The position numbers were made by a program, and so were the translations under genes. From contig CM021314.1 in NCBI GenBank assembly GCA_010645155.1, positions 6,894,279 to 6,958,278 on the forward strand: a stretch of DNA of 64,000 nucleotides, written 5' to 3'. Shown here piece after piece: positions 1 to 14,173 of the stretch. This stretch comes from Tigriopus japonicus (taxonomy: Eukaryota; Arthropoda; Copepoda; Harpacticoida; Harpacticidae). How positions within the stretch are numbered: the stretch's first letter is position 1; each line of letters opens with the position of its first letter. Below the pieces are notes generated by a model. The model made no database searches. It was not told the DNA's origin and saw only the letters and a program-made list of their open reading frames with translations.

Positions 1-130
1 TCAGGAAACGAGACCAGACCAAATGGAAAAGAAATGTGCGGCAGTGGCAGCAAGAAGAAGAAGAGCAGGAGGATAAGGAGGAAAAGTAGAAGTAGAAGAG
101 GAAGACTAAAAAGTGGATAAGGCCAATGGA

Positions 131-168
131 TTGCTTGCTTTGCTTGCTTGCTTGCTTGCTTGCTCGCT
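131..168. repeat. (CTTG)n microsatellite
   Basis: A tandem run of the 4-nt unit CTTG/GCTT with one substituted unit near its right end (GCTC). No coding role is visible. Confidence 0.85.
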
Positions 169-3100
169 CAGGAACCTCTCTTTGGCGAGGTAAAATGAAA
201 AGAAATGAGTGAAGTCAACCTTTGGCGTCCAGGGACCTCTTTCTTGGCTCTTGGCTCCTCTTCGGTCGCCACTCAATCCCCCAATGAGTTAAGTAAAGGG
301 GTTTCGCTCTCTCGGTCTCTCTTTCTTTCCCTCTTTTTTGGGCCGGAAATGGGTATTCATTTCACGAGGTAAGCGCCCACTCCAGAGCTTGACAGTGTCT
401 TAATCACAAGATTGAATTTCGTTCAGAGAGTCCGTGTGAATGAATTCAAGGAGCTTCACTCTCGCTCTCTCTGGCTCGGTTTGCTCCGGCTTCGACGTAA
501 GAGGATTTCAATTATTTGATGTCCAGGCTCCTTCAACCGCTTTTCGAGCTTCCCTTTATGCCTTCTTCCTTGCCAGATTGAAGTGAACTCACTCACTCAC
601 TCAATCCACGTTCTTCTTCGGCTTCACCACCAATGGTACCACTGCCTGCTGGTTTCTTGGTAGTGCCTAAGAGGCTCAAGATGAAGCGAATTTCTGTCAT
701 CGCCCCCTTCCTCATCATATTTCTTTGCGGTCCATCCTCGTGCTCATATTATGATTTCGCAGTGTCCTTGAATCCATTTCGGCAGGTTAAGTGGAAGATC
801 TGAAGATGGCGACGACGTCGCCAACAACAACGTCAAGAAGAATAAGGATGACGGGATCCAGATCGTGATTTCTTTTTCCATCTTCTTTGTTGAGCTAATT
901 CTTTCCTCCCATCCCATCATCGACAAGCCAGGAACAAGGATTGTTGACTTTACTTTGATTGAGGAGGAGGAGGAGAAGAAGAAGGAGACGAACCAACCGA
1001 GCTACACTACTCTACACTATGTGCGGTATGTAGAGAAGTTCGGAAACCCGCCGTCATCGACATTGCTCCTCGATATCTCTTTAGAGAGAAATAATAATGA
1101 TGACGACTTTTGGGGTGGAAATTGCCTGCAGATCTTCTTCCCGTTTCCTTTCAATCTCGGTGGTGAGTCCCTTCATATGAACAACTTACCACCAACCAGC
1201 AGCAGGTCTGGATCGGTTCTCGGCATGGAGCTCACATGGCTTCTTCCATGATCCTCCTCTGCCTCCGGGTGGGCTCATCAACTTTTCGCTCATAATGCCA
1301 ATGTTTGGAGTGTACTGAAGAACGAACGAACGAACCACGTCGCAAATGAAGGAATTCTTTAATAGCTCGAATTTTTGCTCCCTTCATGCGAGTCCAACTT
1401 TGATGAAAAGCCTCTTTCATTCTTTCTTTCTTTCTTTCATTCGGTCGCTCTATCAGTCTGTCTGCGTTTCGATCTTCTGACGCTTTTGGTTCTTCATCGC
1501 CTCGACCGACGGCTTCTTCTTCTGCTTCTGCTTCTTCATCATCCTTCTTGTTGTGAATGTTAGGGCTCTGAAGGGCGCAGGTGGTGGTAGCCTTGGTGCT
1601 AGTGGTCGTCGATGTCTTCCATGTGATGGGGAAAACTTTTGGGAGAACCCGTGGTTTTACTTGGAAACCGTGGGGCTAAACTTGGTACACATAGCGGCCT
1701 ACAAGAACTCTCTGATGAGAAGAGCCCCCCTTTGGAACTTGGAATAAAACTCGAGCAACCAAGTAGCTAAGTCAACTCGAATCCTTTACTATTTTGTGCC
1801 CAGTTTCTGATAGGTTTCCCAATCCTCCCTCAGCCTCCAACATGTCAGACACTAAGTCAAGATCGAACGATGGGTTTTGAAATCCTCGGACGTAACTCTA
1901 AATAGAATCTGGTTGATCGCTTCTTTGCCAGGGTGCCGCCAATCCCATACGGTTTATGTGTTTGCTTGGCCAAAGATCCGTCCACATGGGAGTGAAGGCA
2001 ACATGAACATTTTGGGAACGATTTTCTCTCTTCAGTAGGTTTCTCGGAAAGGGTCTGATGGGCTGGAAGTCGAAGACCTCGGGAAACGAAAAGAAACAAT
2101 ATTGACAGTTCTGGGATGGAACGTGGATGGCTCGGGCGTTGATAGAGGAGTCCAAAGACGACAAGCCAGACAGGCAATCGTTTTCTCCTACATTTCGTCG
2201 TCTCAACTCCGAGATCGAGCGATCGAGCGATCGATTGCCATCCAATAGGTGAAATGACAGAGCTATTTCTCGATTCTGCCTTTGATTTTTTTTAAGTGTG
2301 AGCCTGCCAAAGGCTCTCAAAGATGGCGAAAAGGGGTGCATGGACTTAAAGTTGTTCGTGTGAGGATTAGTGACTTTACCGCTCTAAAAGCTGATTTTCC
2401 AACTGGCTTGCCTCCATCTTCCAGATGTATCACTTTTCCATTTCTACGTTCGGCACTGTGTACTTTACTGCCAGGTGAGTGTCTAATCCTCCAAGGACCA
2501 AATCCCGAATAGATGATTGAAAAAATTGTTGAGGCGAGCATTGTGTTTCTTTGATATCTCAAACACTCCGTTTCACGTAACTATATGCCTTGGTTTTTCG
2601 GCAGAAAAAAAGGAATCATGTTTGCTGTGGCAAGAAAATGTTTTCCAAGTTTGCGTCAAGTAATTTTGTGCAAACCCTGGTAAAATGGGTTGCTATTGTG
2701 GTCGGTTGCCGAAGACCTTCGGTTTCATTGTTTTCAAGTTCCATTTTGTGTCTCGTCAGTTTCATGTTGAGCGTATCGGATGAAAACTTTGTAGATGGGA
2801 TGTTTGCCGTTAGTCTGAATGGTATCTGACCAGAGAACGCTCAGTGTCAGCACAATGGAAGGAAAACCGGGTTTATTTGAACATTTAGGCATAGGAAAGT
2901 TTCATATTCATGCTCAACAGCAGTAGCGGTATCTCATGAGCGACTGATTGGTTACACGATCCACAAGATCCACTCAACGACGTGTTGCGAGTCGACTCGC
3001 TCGCTCTGATAGGACAGACATCCTTTCTTGCTCGGGTTGCTTGTCAGGCTTTTGAAATATGGATGAATCTCAAGGCTCCTTTAGACGGGGATCGAGCTCA

Positions 3101-3202
3101 AGGATCGAGGACGGAAAAAAGATCCAAGATTTGGCGGTCTCTTCTGGCTGAATGCCCGCCTGGTCTGAATGGTTGGTTGCGGTGGCCTAGAAGTTGTTCA
3201 AG

Positions 3203-3254
3203 AACAACGGCAACCACAACGACAACAACAACAACAACAACACCAGCAACAACG
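3203..3254. repeat. (AAC)n-type microsatellite
   Basis: An imperfect run of CAA/ACA triplets, perfect over about 20 nt at its centre. It lies in a short open frame that would read poly-Thr on the plus strand or poly-Val on the minus strand; both readings are typical artefacts of triplet repeats. Confidence 0.8.
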
Positions 3255-4257
3255 AGAGAGAAGGAAGCGTCAAGCCGTGGCCTTGTTTGCATGTGCCAGA
3301 AAGAATGAAGTTTAGTATCTGGAATTTCTTCGACCCACCTAGACCAAGGAACTCCAACTTAAACTTCATCTAGCTTGATGCTTCCAGGAGGCCATATGGG
3401 CGCAGCCTCCATCCTCTCACAAGCTCACACCCAACGAGAATGGCGAGAGGACGAAGCCCGCAAACTTTGAGAAGACAATTTCTCACTGTCTCGGAAAGTT
3501 CCTTTGGATCGAAATAAAGCCAAGTGCAAAGCATTCTGCTTATCTGGGGGATTCCTAGCTCAATTGTCATGTAATTCTTCTTCATTTTGGGCTGGCTTTC
3601 CAAAACCAAAACTTTCCAACCTGATCCACATGCTCTACTTTATAAGTTGTAGTTGTTGGGAGTAGTTCGCTCAGGCCAATTGCATTGTACGTTAGTAACA
3701 AATGCGCGTGTCAATTCCGATCCAGGACACACAAATATCAGTGGAACTCGTGCACTACGAACCGAGCCCACAGAAACCCCTTTTTATTTATCTTTGGCCA
3801 GGACTCGAGAGCTAGTTGAGATCTGTCTGGAATTCTCTCTGATTTTGTCACATTTTGAATTCACTTGGAATGCAGCCAACTCCACTTCTGTTGAGAATTA
3901 CTAGGAAACACCAGCTTCTTGACAAGAGCGCGATAGAGATCACAGAATTTTGATCGCTTTACTGGATGGCGTTAACATTAGAGCACAACTAGTAAGTAGT
4001 GTGTTGTTACGGGCGAGGTTACAAATCTCTATCTTTCTCTCTCTTTGAACCAACCAACTTCGTCAACCTTCTTCCAAAGACACCAACCTCTCACATGTAC
4101 GGTATGCACTGTGAACGAACGAACGTATGGTTGTCTTGGATTTACCTTCCTCGATATGCATGGTAGAGATCTAGCTCGAACGTATTACATTAAGGAGTTC
4201 AAGAGCGAAAAGAAGTGTTCCACTAGGAGTGGAGACCGAAAACGCCAAGCGTAACGT

Positions 4258-4302
4258 CTTCGACGTCGTCGTCGTCATCATCATCAACATCATCATCAAC
4301 TT
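4258..4302. repeat. (GTC)n/(ATC)n compound microsatellite
   Basis: Adjacent runs of GTC-type and ATC/AAC-type triplets. I see no sign that it is translated. Confidence 0.75.
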
Positions 4303-6906
4303 CTTCTTTTACGGAGTTGGTACCGTACACTTTTTTCAACTTTGGAGACTAAGAGGACGAAGCAGAAGTGTCACGGTCCGTTTAGCCTCACCTTTTTTGC
4401 AAAATGAAATGGTAAACTTATTAAAACGTCGCTACCACAAGTCCATTAGTGCCATCCTTTGAAGTTCGTAATGGGGTAAAAATGTCCGACAGAGCAAAAA
4501 GGCCACAGGTTACAAGTCCAACGAGATCAGATCCTAGAAAATGCTTGAAGTGCATTTAGTGGAAAAAAGAGGGAACGAGACAAGGGCCAAAAAATCGCTG
4601 TTCCCATCCTCGAGGGCTAGCTAGCGAGCTAGCTCTATGCATAGCCAAGAGCAATTGGGCGTTACTAGGACAACGAACGCAGAAAGAAAGAAAAGAACGA
4701 ACCCTGTATTTTGTTCGTTCATCTTAGATGTGCCTTCTCGATAGATCCTAGAAGTCTTTGGCTTTCGAACGAAATCAAGCAAGGTCGTTGTCAACGTCCC
4801 ACGTACGTAGGAGATGAGAAATGCAAGGAAGGCTTGACAAATCCCGATCCGGCGTATATGCACTTTTTCGGTGAGTTTCGATGTTGTTGTTGTAGAATCT
4901 TGTGGATTGGCCCAGGATAAAAACACCCCGTTTCTCCACTTTGGCCGTGCTAGTGGGGACTTGGGAATGCATATTTCTTTTATTAGGATACGATATTCTT
5001 CCTATCCCTGAGTACGATTACGAATCTTGTACACTCCTTTTGGGATATGAGGGTTGCGGCGGTGAGAGCGTTTATGATTATGGCTTTGGTGCATATATTT
5101 GCCGTATGATATCTGTAAATGACATTTTCTCCGCGTTGAACAAGTCCAAACCACTCACGAGCAACCGAAGAGCGAACGAAGTCGAAATTATTGCAATCCT
5201 TCCTCTCCATCCACGAAACATCTTTGCCCGATGTCGTTCAGTCGTTCGGTTGGTCGTTGGTTGGTTGGTTCGTGGCTCTGGATACAATGCGATATGTAGT
5301 TGTGGAACCACGACCATTTTCAATGGATGGTTGTGGACTAGAGTTGAAATGATCGTAGTCGTTCACGAGAGCACAGCCAAGCGGGGGGCATTGAATCGGA
5401 AAAAGCCAATTAGATGAGCGAAATTCTCTTCTCTTTTTACTGTACTTCTCGGATCCTCGATCGTGGTTCAGTGGCGAAGAAATGGAAGAAGAAGAAGAAC
5501 TTCCACCACAACGACCAGTACAGATGAGGATGGAGTTCAAACTAATTGCGTCTAAATGATGTGTCCTTCAAGCAACGCCAAAGTCGGGGACTAAGGCCGC
5601 ATCCACAGGAAGAAAAGTGGCCAAATAGATATACGTATTACAGTACCAGGGGGGAGATTAAGGCACCTCGCTCGACCAAAGGGGACAAAAACATCGAGGA
5701 AAAGGATTATTTGCTCGAGTCCAATCATGGGATCCACGGAAGCAAAGAGAACAGATTACCCGAATCAATTTGTGCCAGCACCACGCCAAGCCACAAACTA
5801 TTCGGTTCTAGTCTAGTGAAGCTCGATCGCTTTTAGAAAACGTTCGTAGACTCATCGGAGTCTTAGTAGAAGTAACGACTTTTGGTCCAATCATAAGAGA
5901 AAATCTGCAGGATAGTAGGAACTTCTTTTTACAATGTTAAGCAGAAAGACAGACAATGCAGGGGTTGATTTTCTAAAGCTGGAAACCCCGTCTGCTTTGG
6001 AAGAAAACGTCAATGAGAGCTAGAGGGATAAAAACCCAAATTTGAGCTCACTCTCGTCCTAATGTATTATAGATAGATTTTTCGCTTCTTCTGGTCTGTT
6101 TCTTTGTTTCTCCGATTCTTTTTGGGTCTATCTTTTGTTCCCTCTCTTCTTCTTTTTCTCTCCCTCTCTCTTCTCTCAACAAGAAGATGAATTTCCGAAT
6201 AGTTTTGAGAAGTTTGAGATCGAGGCCCTTGAGAATTCTTCCGAGCAACAAAGAGACGAGTAGAATCAACAATGAATGAGGTGTTACCTGACAGGCTCAA
6301 TCTCAGAGTGCCATCACATACATACATACATTCACACTTACAATTGACCAGTCGAATCAGTTTCAATCTTAGATAGAGACACTCCTCGACCTTGGCTAAA
6401 TACTGACAAAAAAGACAAAAAAGTCACCAAGATGGACGAGAAAAGAACGTGTTGTTGTCCGTGGCAATTTGCCCAAATTTGCCCATCGGCCATCGAATCG
6501 TTCACAGATTGAAAGCGAAACTGGCCAAGCAAGTGATGAGTGAGTATGATCGTTGCTAACCAATGCGCGACCTTTGCTAACCGCATCCTTCAACAACATG
6601 CATGGATTGAAGGGTGTTCAATGTCAAGTGGTTGTTGGAGGTCCCCTATTTGGAGTGGTGCCCTATTGACTTGCTCGATGGCATACATACTACAGGCATG
6701 CATGCACCATGACGCTGGTGCCCACCTATCTATCTCTCTGCTTGCTTCCTTGCTTGGTTGCCTTACTTCGAAATAGGTTTTACATCGAGTTTAGGACGGG
6801 GTTGATTGTTGATACGATTTGGTTGGGAACACAAAGAGAAATGTCACATGGCACACGCAGAAAGACAGAGCAGCGGAAAGGTCAACAGGGGGAATCATGA
6901 TCTTAC

Positions 6907-7000
6907 CATAAACAACAGGGAGTTGAGAGGTGCCAAACGCCCCAAACAGGGACATGGCCAAAAGGCACGTGCGGAATTTCCAGGATAACATCGTGGACAT
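6907..7000 (-). CDS. Possible first coding exon with signal peptide
   Basis: On the minus strand an ATG at 7000 opens about 31 codons with a basic start, a hydrophobic core (CLLAMSLFGAFG) and small residues after it. The exon ends at a good donor (TATG/GTAAGA) at 6907. This looks like a secretory signal-peptide exon. I could not find the next exon between 1 and 6900, so the host gene is unknown. A second frame through the same stretch is also open from a good acceptor near 7052 and gives an acidic segment. Either reading may be right, or neither. Confidence 0.22.
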
Positions 7001-10000
7001 CACGGTTATCGGCGTCGTCTTCGTTTTCGCCGGCGTCGTCTTCAATCAGATCTGAAGCACATGGGTTCAAAGACGCCCCACTGGCACAAGCCGATATGGC
7101 AAAACGTGATTATGATAATGATTATTTCGAGGATAAAGACTTAACGTCGGGGTTTCACGTAGATGGGTGGACTTGATTCGCACACACTCGTTGAACTGTC
7201 GAAAGGGGTCGTCGAGTATTTCGCACAATCATGATGTTGATATCACCGCAAAAACAACACACATACTTCCACTATTGTCACGTTGGATGCACCTGGAATC
7301 AACCTGAGCGAGCTCATAGACACTGGGCTCTTTTGCCCCCTGTATTTGACAGCAATTTGTTTCTTCTTAGGCTCCTCTTCACCTGCTTTTTCTGTGTTGT
7401 TGTAGTTTTTGGTGTGTCAGTTAAGATTGGCCGGATGTGCCTCCCGGTTTCACTGCCTGAATCCTGGGGAGCGTAATAATAAGGTGGTTGTAACAGAGGC
7501 GCACAATACAGTCCTGGGGTCGTCGGATAGTTAGCTGGTCGATCACCTTTCCCACGATGTCGGTCGCAGGAAATAATAATAAGAACAACAACAACAGCAG
7601 CAGAAACTCCGACCACTACTCAAAAGTTGCCCCATTGTGGTGCTTCGTACCTTCGTTGTCTTTACAGCCACAGGGGTGAAGCTCAAGAAATGTTCCCCTC
7701 ACCATCGATAAGCACATAAAATAACGCTAGTAGGAGAGAGGCTCACTGAGGGAGAATGAATCAGAAAAAATGTCGGGGTCCCATGTGTCACGATTAATAT
7801 GTTGCGAGTCTCTCTGTCTTTCGCTCTCTTCAAGGCTTGAATTGCAACTGAACTCTCAGTCCTTCATTTCTTCCTCCGTTTCTTCGACTTCCACTTGGAC
7901 TAATCTGGTCGGTGTTTGCTCCGGCGTTTCCTCGCTCGTCTCACCGGGAAGAGAGTGTTGCTGTTCGAGAGACCGCGAAGGGCCCAAACTGATTCTTCCT
8001 CTCTGCTCGAGCCTTCTCCTCTAAACCGCGTTTGACGCCGCCATTCTCCGTGCGCATGAATTGCTCGGCACGAAATACAACAGAGATTGGCTGGCTTTAA
8101 CCCAGAGTGTGCTCTAAGATGGCTAGAATTGATCATCTGCCATCTCAGGCAGCCAATCATGCATAGAATGAGAAATCGTACAAGAGAAATGACTTCAATA
8201 ATTGATAATCATGGATGGAATGAGACTGCGTGGTCGAATCTCGAGGCTTTGGGCTTCCGAACTCCCAGAACAATGCCACAAAGAATTCTTGCAGAACGTC
8301 GGGAAGGCTTCCTGTCAAATTGGTGAGTTATTGATTGATGCAATCAAGGAGCTAGAAGAAACGCATGATGTCGATCAAAGTCTCCCCGAGACTCGAAATT
8401 GGCAAACAAAAGGGTTGCTGCATCAACTACAACTTGCCAAAAAGAAGTTGGCTTTCAAGGTGGTTGCAACCGAACGTGGAGCATAATGACCATATCCGCA
8501 AACATGTCTGTCAATATTGCCAACTAATGAGCGGGTACTTCCTCGGTGAGGGGTAATATATGACAGTCATTCTTGTTTACAATACTCTGGGCCGAGCGTT
8601 TCAGACTTAGGATGATATTAAACCGGCGCTAGTCAATTAGGCCTCTTTAAATCCTTCGACTCAGCGGGGATCTTTTCGTCACTCACCTGTTCCAAGGTCA
8701 ACCGTTGGTCGCGAGAAAATGCATCCAAATGAAGATGCCCAGACCCATGAATTACGACATCAAGCCGAACACACGAACAACCACAAGCCAAGACAGAACA
8801 ATAGATTTAGGCTGCAGATTGTGTTCTGCATGACGGCGTCACATTGCATTGGTTTTAGTTTTTGCATTACACTGACAGGGACAGACTCATTTTGTTTGCC
8901 ATTGCCGATCCACGAGATGAAACGACGGTTCTGACAAACTGGTAAAGGGCTCAAAATTATTGTCTCATGTTCGAGTCCTTTTCTTTGAGCATTTACCATT
9001 GGCGCAATGGCTCGGAGTTTTAGAGGTTGGATCGCTTTGGGGCAAACTGTGATGGGGGAGTTGGTGTCGTTTGAGTTGTAACCGGAACGGGTTGACTTGA
9101 AAAAGGAACAATTTGTCAAATGAGTCTCTACGTTCGATTCCGTTAGCTTCCACTGTCACGCAACTCATAAGAATATGCACGTAAGCATCTGGAAACGTGT
9201 GTGCGTGCGTGTTAGGGTTGGATGCCAATTCTACGCCAGTTACCATCATCAATGTCTCAAAAATGGGAGGCCGGATTGGGAAGTGATGCAAGTCGATTTC
9301 GGAATTCATACGATATTTCCATGCTGCCTCTTTCCTGCCGATATTCCGGCCAGATTCGTTTTTCCTCTGGTTCCTGTTCTTCCTCTCTGATCCTCCAACT
9401 CGTCATCATCATCATCTTCCTCTTTCTCTGCATCGTGAATCTCGGGCCCCAAATGCAGTGGAGTAGATAGACTACATAGTGTGGAGCTCTAGTAGTTCTT
9501 GTTATACAATTCCATTATCTTTCAAATTGCGCCAAGACATGAATCATTCAGTACTCTGGGTGGCTTGACTGCTACTTCTGCTCGTATTACTCTCGAACGA
9601 CTCCTTGTAGCAGTGCTACGTATGTACTTCTCTTTCCTGCTTGCTAGCTTGCTTGTCTTCGTGAGCTGGTTCCTTGGTTCCGTGGTTGGTTGTTGTGCTC
9701 TTTTTTTTGTTTAGGGATGCAATCTTTCTTTTCCTTCTATTCAGTGGATGTTGGCCTCCGAACCAAAGTTTCTCAGTAAGGATTTCAAGGGAGCTATCTT
9801 GATTTTCTCAACTCGACACAAGTCATCCTTTTTAACATTAAGAAGTAGGCTTGGCTTTGAATTTGGTGCAGTTTTATTTTGTGGGAATGCCATCGTGCAA
9901 CCCAGAATGCAGTAATGCATCTGTATATTCATAGTCGGACAAGGATCGACCACCAAAAGTCTCGCACGTGAGTTCCCGTGAGATATTGGAATTTACGAAC

Positions 10001-13000
10001 TTTCCGTCAGGGCGCTTGCTCTTCATAGAGAATCCTCAAAAAATTCCGAGCTTTTGAACGAAGACAATGGTTCTTCAATTGACCGGCGAAGATATATGAA
10101 CGAGTCGGCTTCAGCTAATTACCAAGAAGTAAAAACGCAAATACTTTTGAAATAACCTCATTTTAGTCTCACATACCAGACTACCTCCATTCAAGCGATC
10201 TTTGTTTTAAATGTATTATCTGTAACTCACGAGCAAAGCACGGAGATGCCCAACCGATCTCAGCCAGTCCCGGGCAGAACTGATCGTAATAACAATAGTA
10301 ATGAAAATATTCAGATGAGTTTGAGCACGGCGTCAACCACGGCAAACGAAAACGACGACTCTCGTCGGCCTTGACACATGGATTGTGGTGCACTCACTGC
10401 ACTGCTAGGTTGCCCTCAACTATCTGGAGATTCCTTCTCCCTCCTCCGATTCAACTAAGACAGACGAAGAAGATGAGTTTTCTTTCCCAGCAGTCCTTCC
10501 TCCGGGGTGTCATTTTTCGTGCCTGCTCGAGATAATGAAATTTCGATTTTAATAATGGCTCAACTCTGAGCATACACACCATGGAGTCAATAGCTCGGAG
10601 CTTCTCTTCTCATCACAGCAGCATCTCCGGCAGATGAAGAAATTCCAGACTAAATGACAACAATCACCGCATGTGTGTGTATGTATGTAGTGCACACACA
10701 CAGTATACCGTTCTAGCCATGAGGGCACCAAAGTATTAATGATCAATAGAGAGAAGATTCACTTGAGAAAGAGAGGCCACATTGGAGGCCTGGTATGAAA
10801 GATATCTAGTAATAGGTATATCTATCTATCTGACTGGGTTTTGCTCCTAATACGCCTAGGAAGAAAAGACATGCCGTGTAATGGAGCATGAAGAAACGAT
10901 TGCCTCATATGATATTTAAATAATAGGCAAAGGGAGGTCTGGGGAGGGAAGTGAAGGTAAGAGAAAGAAAAAGGAGAGGACAATGAGGAACAAAGGGCAT
11001 GGCCGGATTTTTTCAAGATGATGAACCAATTTGATTACCTATTTCCAGTTACTGTATTCAATATTGGAACGACTTTACCTTCTTCCTGCACTATAGGAGA
11101 ATACCAAGAGTCGTTTTATTTTTTAGTATATTTCACAAACAATAACACATGAAACAATCTAATCACTAATCAGCAATGGTAGCATTTTTGAAAACGCTTG
11201 GTCATACGATAAAATGCAACTTTAAATCAGGCTGTGCCGCAATTACACGAATGATTTGATAAAGCATGATGCACCAAACATTTTCAATGATTATGCCTTC
11301 TAAACGGCTTCGTCTTCAGTTCAATGAACATGCCATTAGTCAGAAATGTGAACCGGAGGAATTTGGTTAGCAATTTTGCATCGGCATTCGGCAATCTAGT
11401 GATAGCGAAAAAGTCTTTCCAATCCAGCCCCAAACTGGCACTCGGCTTTCAGAGTAATAGAAAACCCCAACTTAAGCAGAAAAGTCAACTTTATTTCCCC
11501 CAATTTGTTCTTGACAGAGATCCAAGTCGACAAAGCCGTTTAAAGGTCTAATCCCCCCTTTTTCTTCCTCTTCTTCTTCCTCCTCCTTCTCTTTTTTCTT
11601 CGATGGTTACCCTTAAACGCGGACTACTTGCTACCATCGCCACGAACCAACCAGCCAATTGCATTCTAGTCCACGTTCTTAACCATTCGTTCCTCCCCTC
11701 ATTCCCTAAGCCCGCAAAAATGTGCTTCAGACAATGATGGTCAGCATCTCCCCGTTTATCTGTTCCACTTCTCTCAAAGTCCTGTCTTCTCAGATTGTGG
11801 CAAAGTTAGCCAAAAATGAACACCTACTTGGCTCCTTCGGTTCGTCCAACCAACCAACCATCCGTTTAAGTCTGTCAGGCCGATAGACAACTACGTAGAC
11901 GACCCACCGAAGAAGGTCTAGGAGTTAGTTGCATGGGACGAAATAGCCATCCAGGGCTTGTGAGAACGTATTAGTACTTACACTAACGCTCCGATCTTTC
12001 TTTGGACCCACTCCCAATACGAGTAGCGTACATCCGATGGCGAAGTGAGGAAAAAGCCATTCCAAATCCAAGTCATTCGTTCTCTCTCACTTACTTTGGT
12101 GGACGCAGGAGGAATTCCAATCAGAGATAAGGACACTTTTTTCTTGACTAGGCTCAAGGGCCAAAGCAGATCAGTCCCAGCTTCAACACCATGAACAGCG
12201 GGATGCGGGTAGTTAGTCAGTTGATGGCCTAACGGGTACACACATACTGTAGGACTGTGTGTAGAATGTAGACGCGGTATACGAGTATACGTACCACATT
12301 GAACTGAACACCCAAGTGTTCTAGTCTAGAAAGAAAGAAAGAATGAGACCCTTGAAATGAGGGTTCGAATTTGTGAACAAGAGATGGTGATTGGACCAAT
12401 TGCAAGAACAGGAAGAAATATTCATGGGTGCTTTTCGTATGTATGCAATTATGCATAAGCTGTAAAAGCAAAGTACACGATTGCTCAAACTGAGGTCGAG
12501 GGATGGCGATTTTTGGCAGCCTCCAATGTGCTGCAGGATGGAAAGATAATGGATGGATGAACCCTTAATGAGGCAAATATTTGGACAAACGAAACAGAAG
12601 GAAATCTCAAGGTTTTGAAATGATTTGTAAACAGAGGAGATCATGGAAATGAATTTAAATAATTCGTTTCCTTGCCTGCTCAGAACTGGTTTGATTTCCC
12701 AATCCAATTCCTGACCTAAACGTTATTTAATAAATTGTAAACGAGACAGAAAAGAAACTCCCAAAATTTAATTAGGGGGCTGACCCTATCTGACCATTCA
12801 TACAATTAGCTTTTATGATTGCTATAATCAAGCTATAATTTCGACATTCATAGTCATTCATAGCGAAAGATCTTTAAAATCTTGAACTGTTTTGGCACTT
12901 GCCTGCTGAGAGGCATAAATAAAGGATTTATTCTTAATCGAAGTTCACTTTAAAAATTTATAATCCTGCCTTGTTTAGATCCTTCTAGTTTCTAAGGCTG

Positions 13001-14144
13001 GTGAATCTTCATACATCCAATAATGGCATTGCTGGAAGTGACAAAGATGGGAATTGTCAAAACCCGCCTAGAAAACATTTTCAAGTTTCACCTTCGAATT
13101 TGAAGGGGAGTTTGCTTGTTCCAAACGGGCATGGATTAAAATCCTGTTCCTCTCAAAATTTGAAGTGATTGGAGACGGTAAATTGTGTCGGTTTGTCATT
13201 TTCAGGGCTTGATCATAATTCTTTACGGAGTGAGATTGACTTAATAAACACTGTGTTGGCACTTGATTCGTTTTTATCTCATGGATCAATGTTTGACTTC
13301 GACGAGACAATGGCTTAACCATCAATAAATAAGACTACCAATTAGGCTTGAAATATCAAATCGAATAGACTGTATTTGTTCTTGCCCTTTCGAACTAACA
13401 ATACTTATGGGTAATCAAAGGCAATTATTGTGCTAAAAAGTTGAAAGTAAGATAAAAGAATTTGCAAGTTGGCAGCCAAAGGAAATGGAACAATTATTTT
13501 ACAAATTGGTTAAAACATGTTAATGGAAAATGGCCACTGGGTTCTCCACCTGCCTCGCTTACAGGATTTCCCCTATGCTTAAAAACAAACGATTATTGGT
13601 CACAGATCCTGTAGTGGGAAGAGTGTTTCAACCTAGACCTTTAGTTTTAATCGGCGTTTGCTTTTACAGCAAAAAGCGCTGAGCCTTGTCACCATGACAA
13701 TTAAGTAATCTTAGGGAGATATTTTCCGAGTGAGTCGCATCCATTTCTTTGCTACGTACCACTTTACAATGAAAAAACAATAGTTGTTGGATTTCTAAAA
13801 TATATATTTTTTACGACAAAAACTTCAGCAATGAAACTAAAGGAAACCCTTCAAACATAGAAAGGTAGGTTGCAATGTTCACAACTGATAAGTTTCGTGT
13901 AGTTTTGTTCTACGTTAAGGAAAAAAATATTTGTTTCTTGATCATTATCAAAATAACAAAAGATGAACCAAAAGCGATTGTTTGAAGAAGAGAAAATAAT
14001 GCAAAAATATAAATGCCTTGAATCTTGCAATAGGTGGTTGAGTGATAGCATCATAACGAAGAAAAATAATCTAACAGCTGGCAAAATCCATCGATTCACG
14101 TTCTCTGGCCCGTATTCTTATTCCGAACTTCAAGAACAACCTCA

Positions 14145-14173
14145 AGTCCGACTTTAAGTACCAAAGTCGGACT
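14145..14173. repeat. Perfect 10-bp hairpin
   Basis: AGTCCGACTT at 14145-14154 is followed after 9 nt by its reverse complement at 14164-14173. Related AAGTCC/AAGTCG words recur over the next 100 nt, so this may be a remnant of a small repeat. No terminator-like or RNA role can be inferred. Confidence 0.5.

Larger units (their letters stand above)
1..6906. other. Gene-poor left flank
   Basis: I find no coding exon here that can be defended. The open frames are short and lack recognisable domains. The region is rich in simple repeats and pyrimidine runs: CTTG units at 131-168, AAC/ACA units at 3203-3254, GTC/ATC units at 4258-4302, and scattered AACG and TTTC runs. This composition would fit introns, untranslated exons or regulatory sequence of a gene extending off the left edge, but the sequence alone does not decide. 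Confidence 0.5.

Noticed and set aside
3098..3292. Poly-Val minus-strand frame
   Set aside because: It is created by the AAC-type microsatellite.
8202..8486. 94-residue plus-strand frame with helical, polar content
   Set aside because: No splice edges or family motif could be defended, and other frames nearby are equally open.
10181..10393. Cys/Tyr-rich minus-strand frame with acceptor-like and GTGAGT-like edges
   Set aside because: Possible exon, but no neighbouring exon joins it and the Cys pattern fits no family I recognise.
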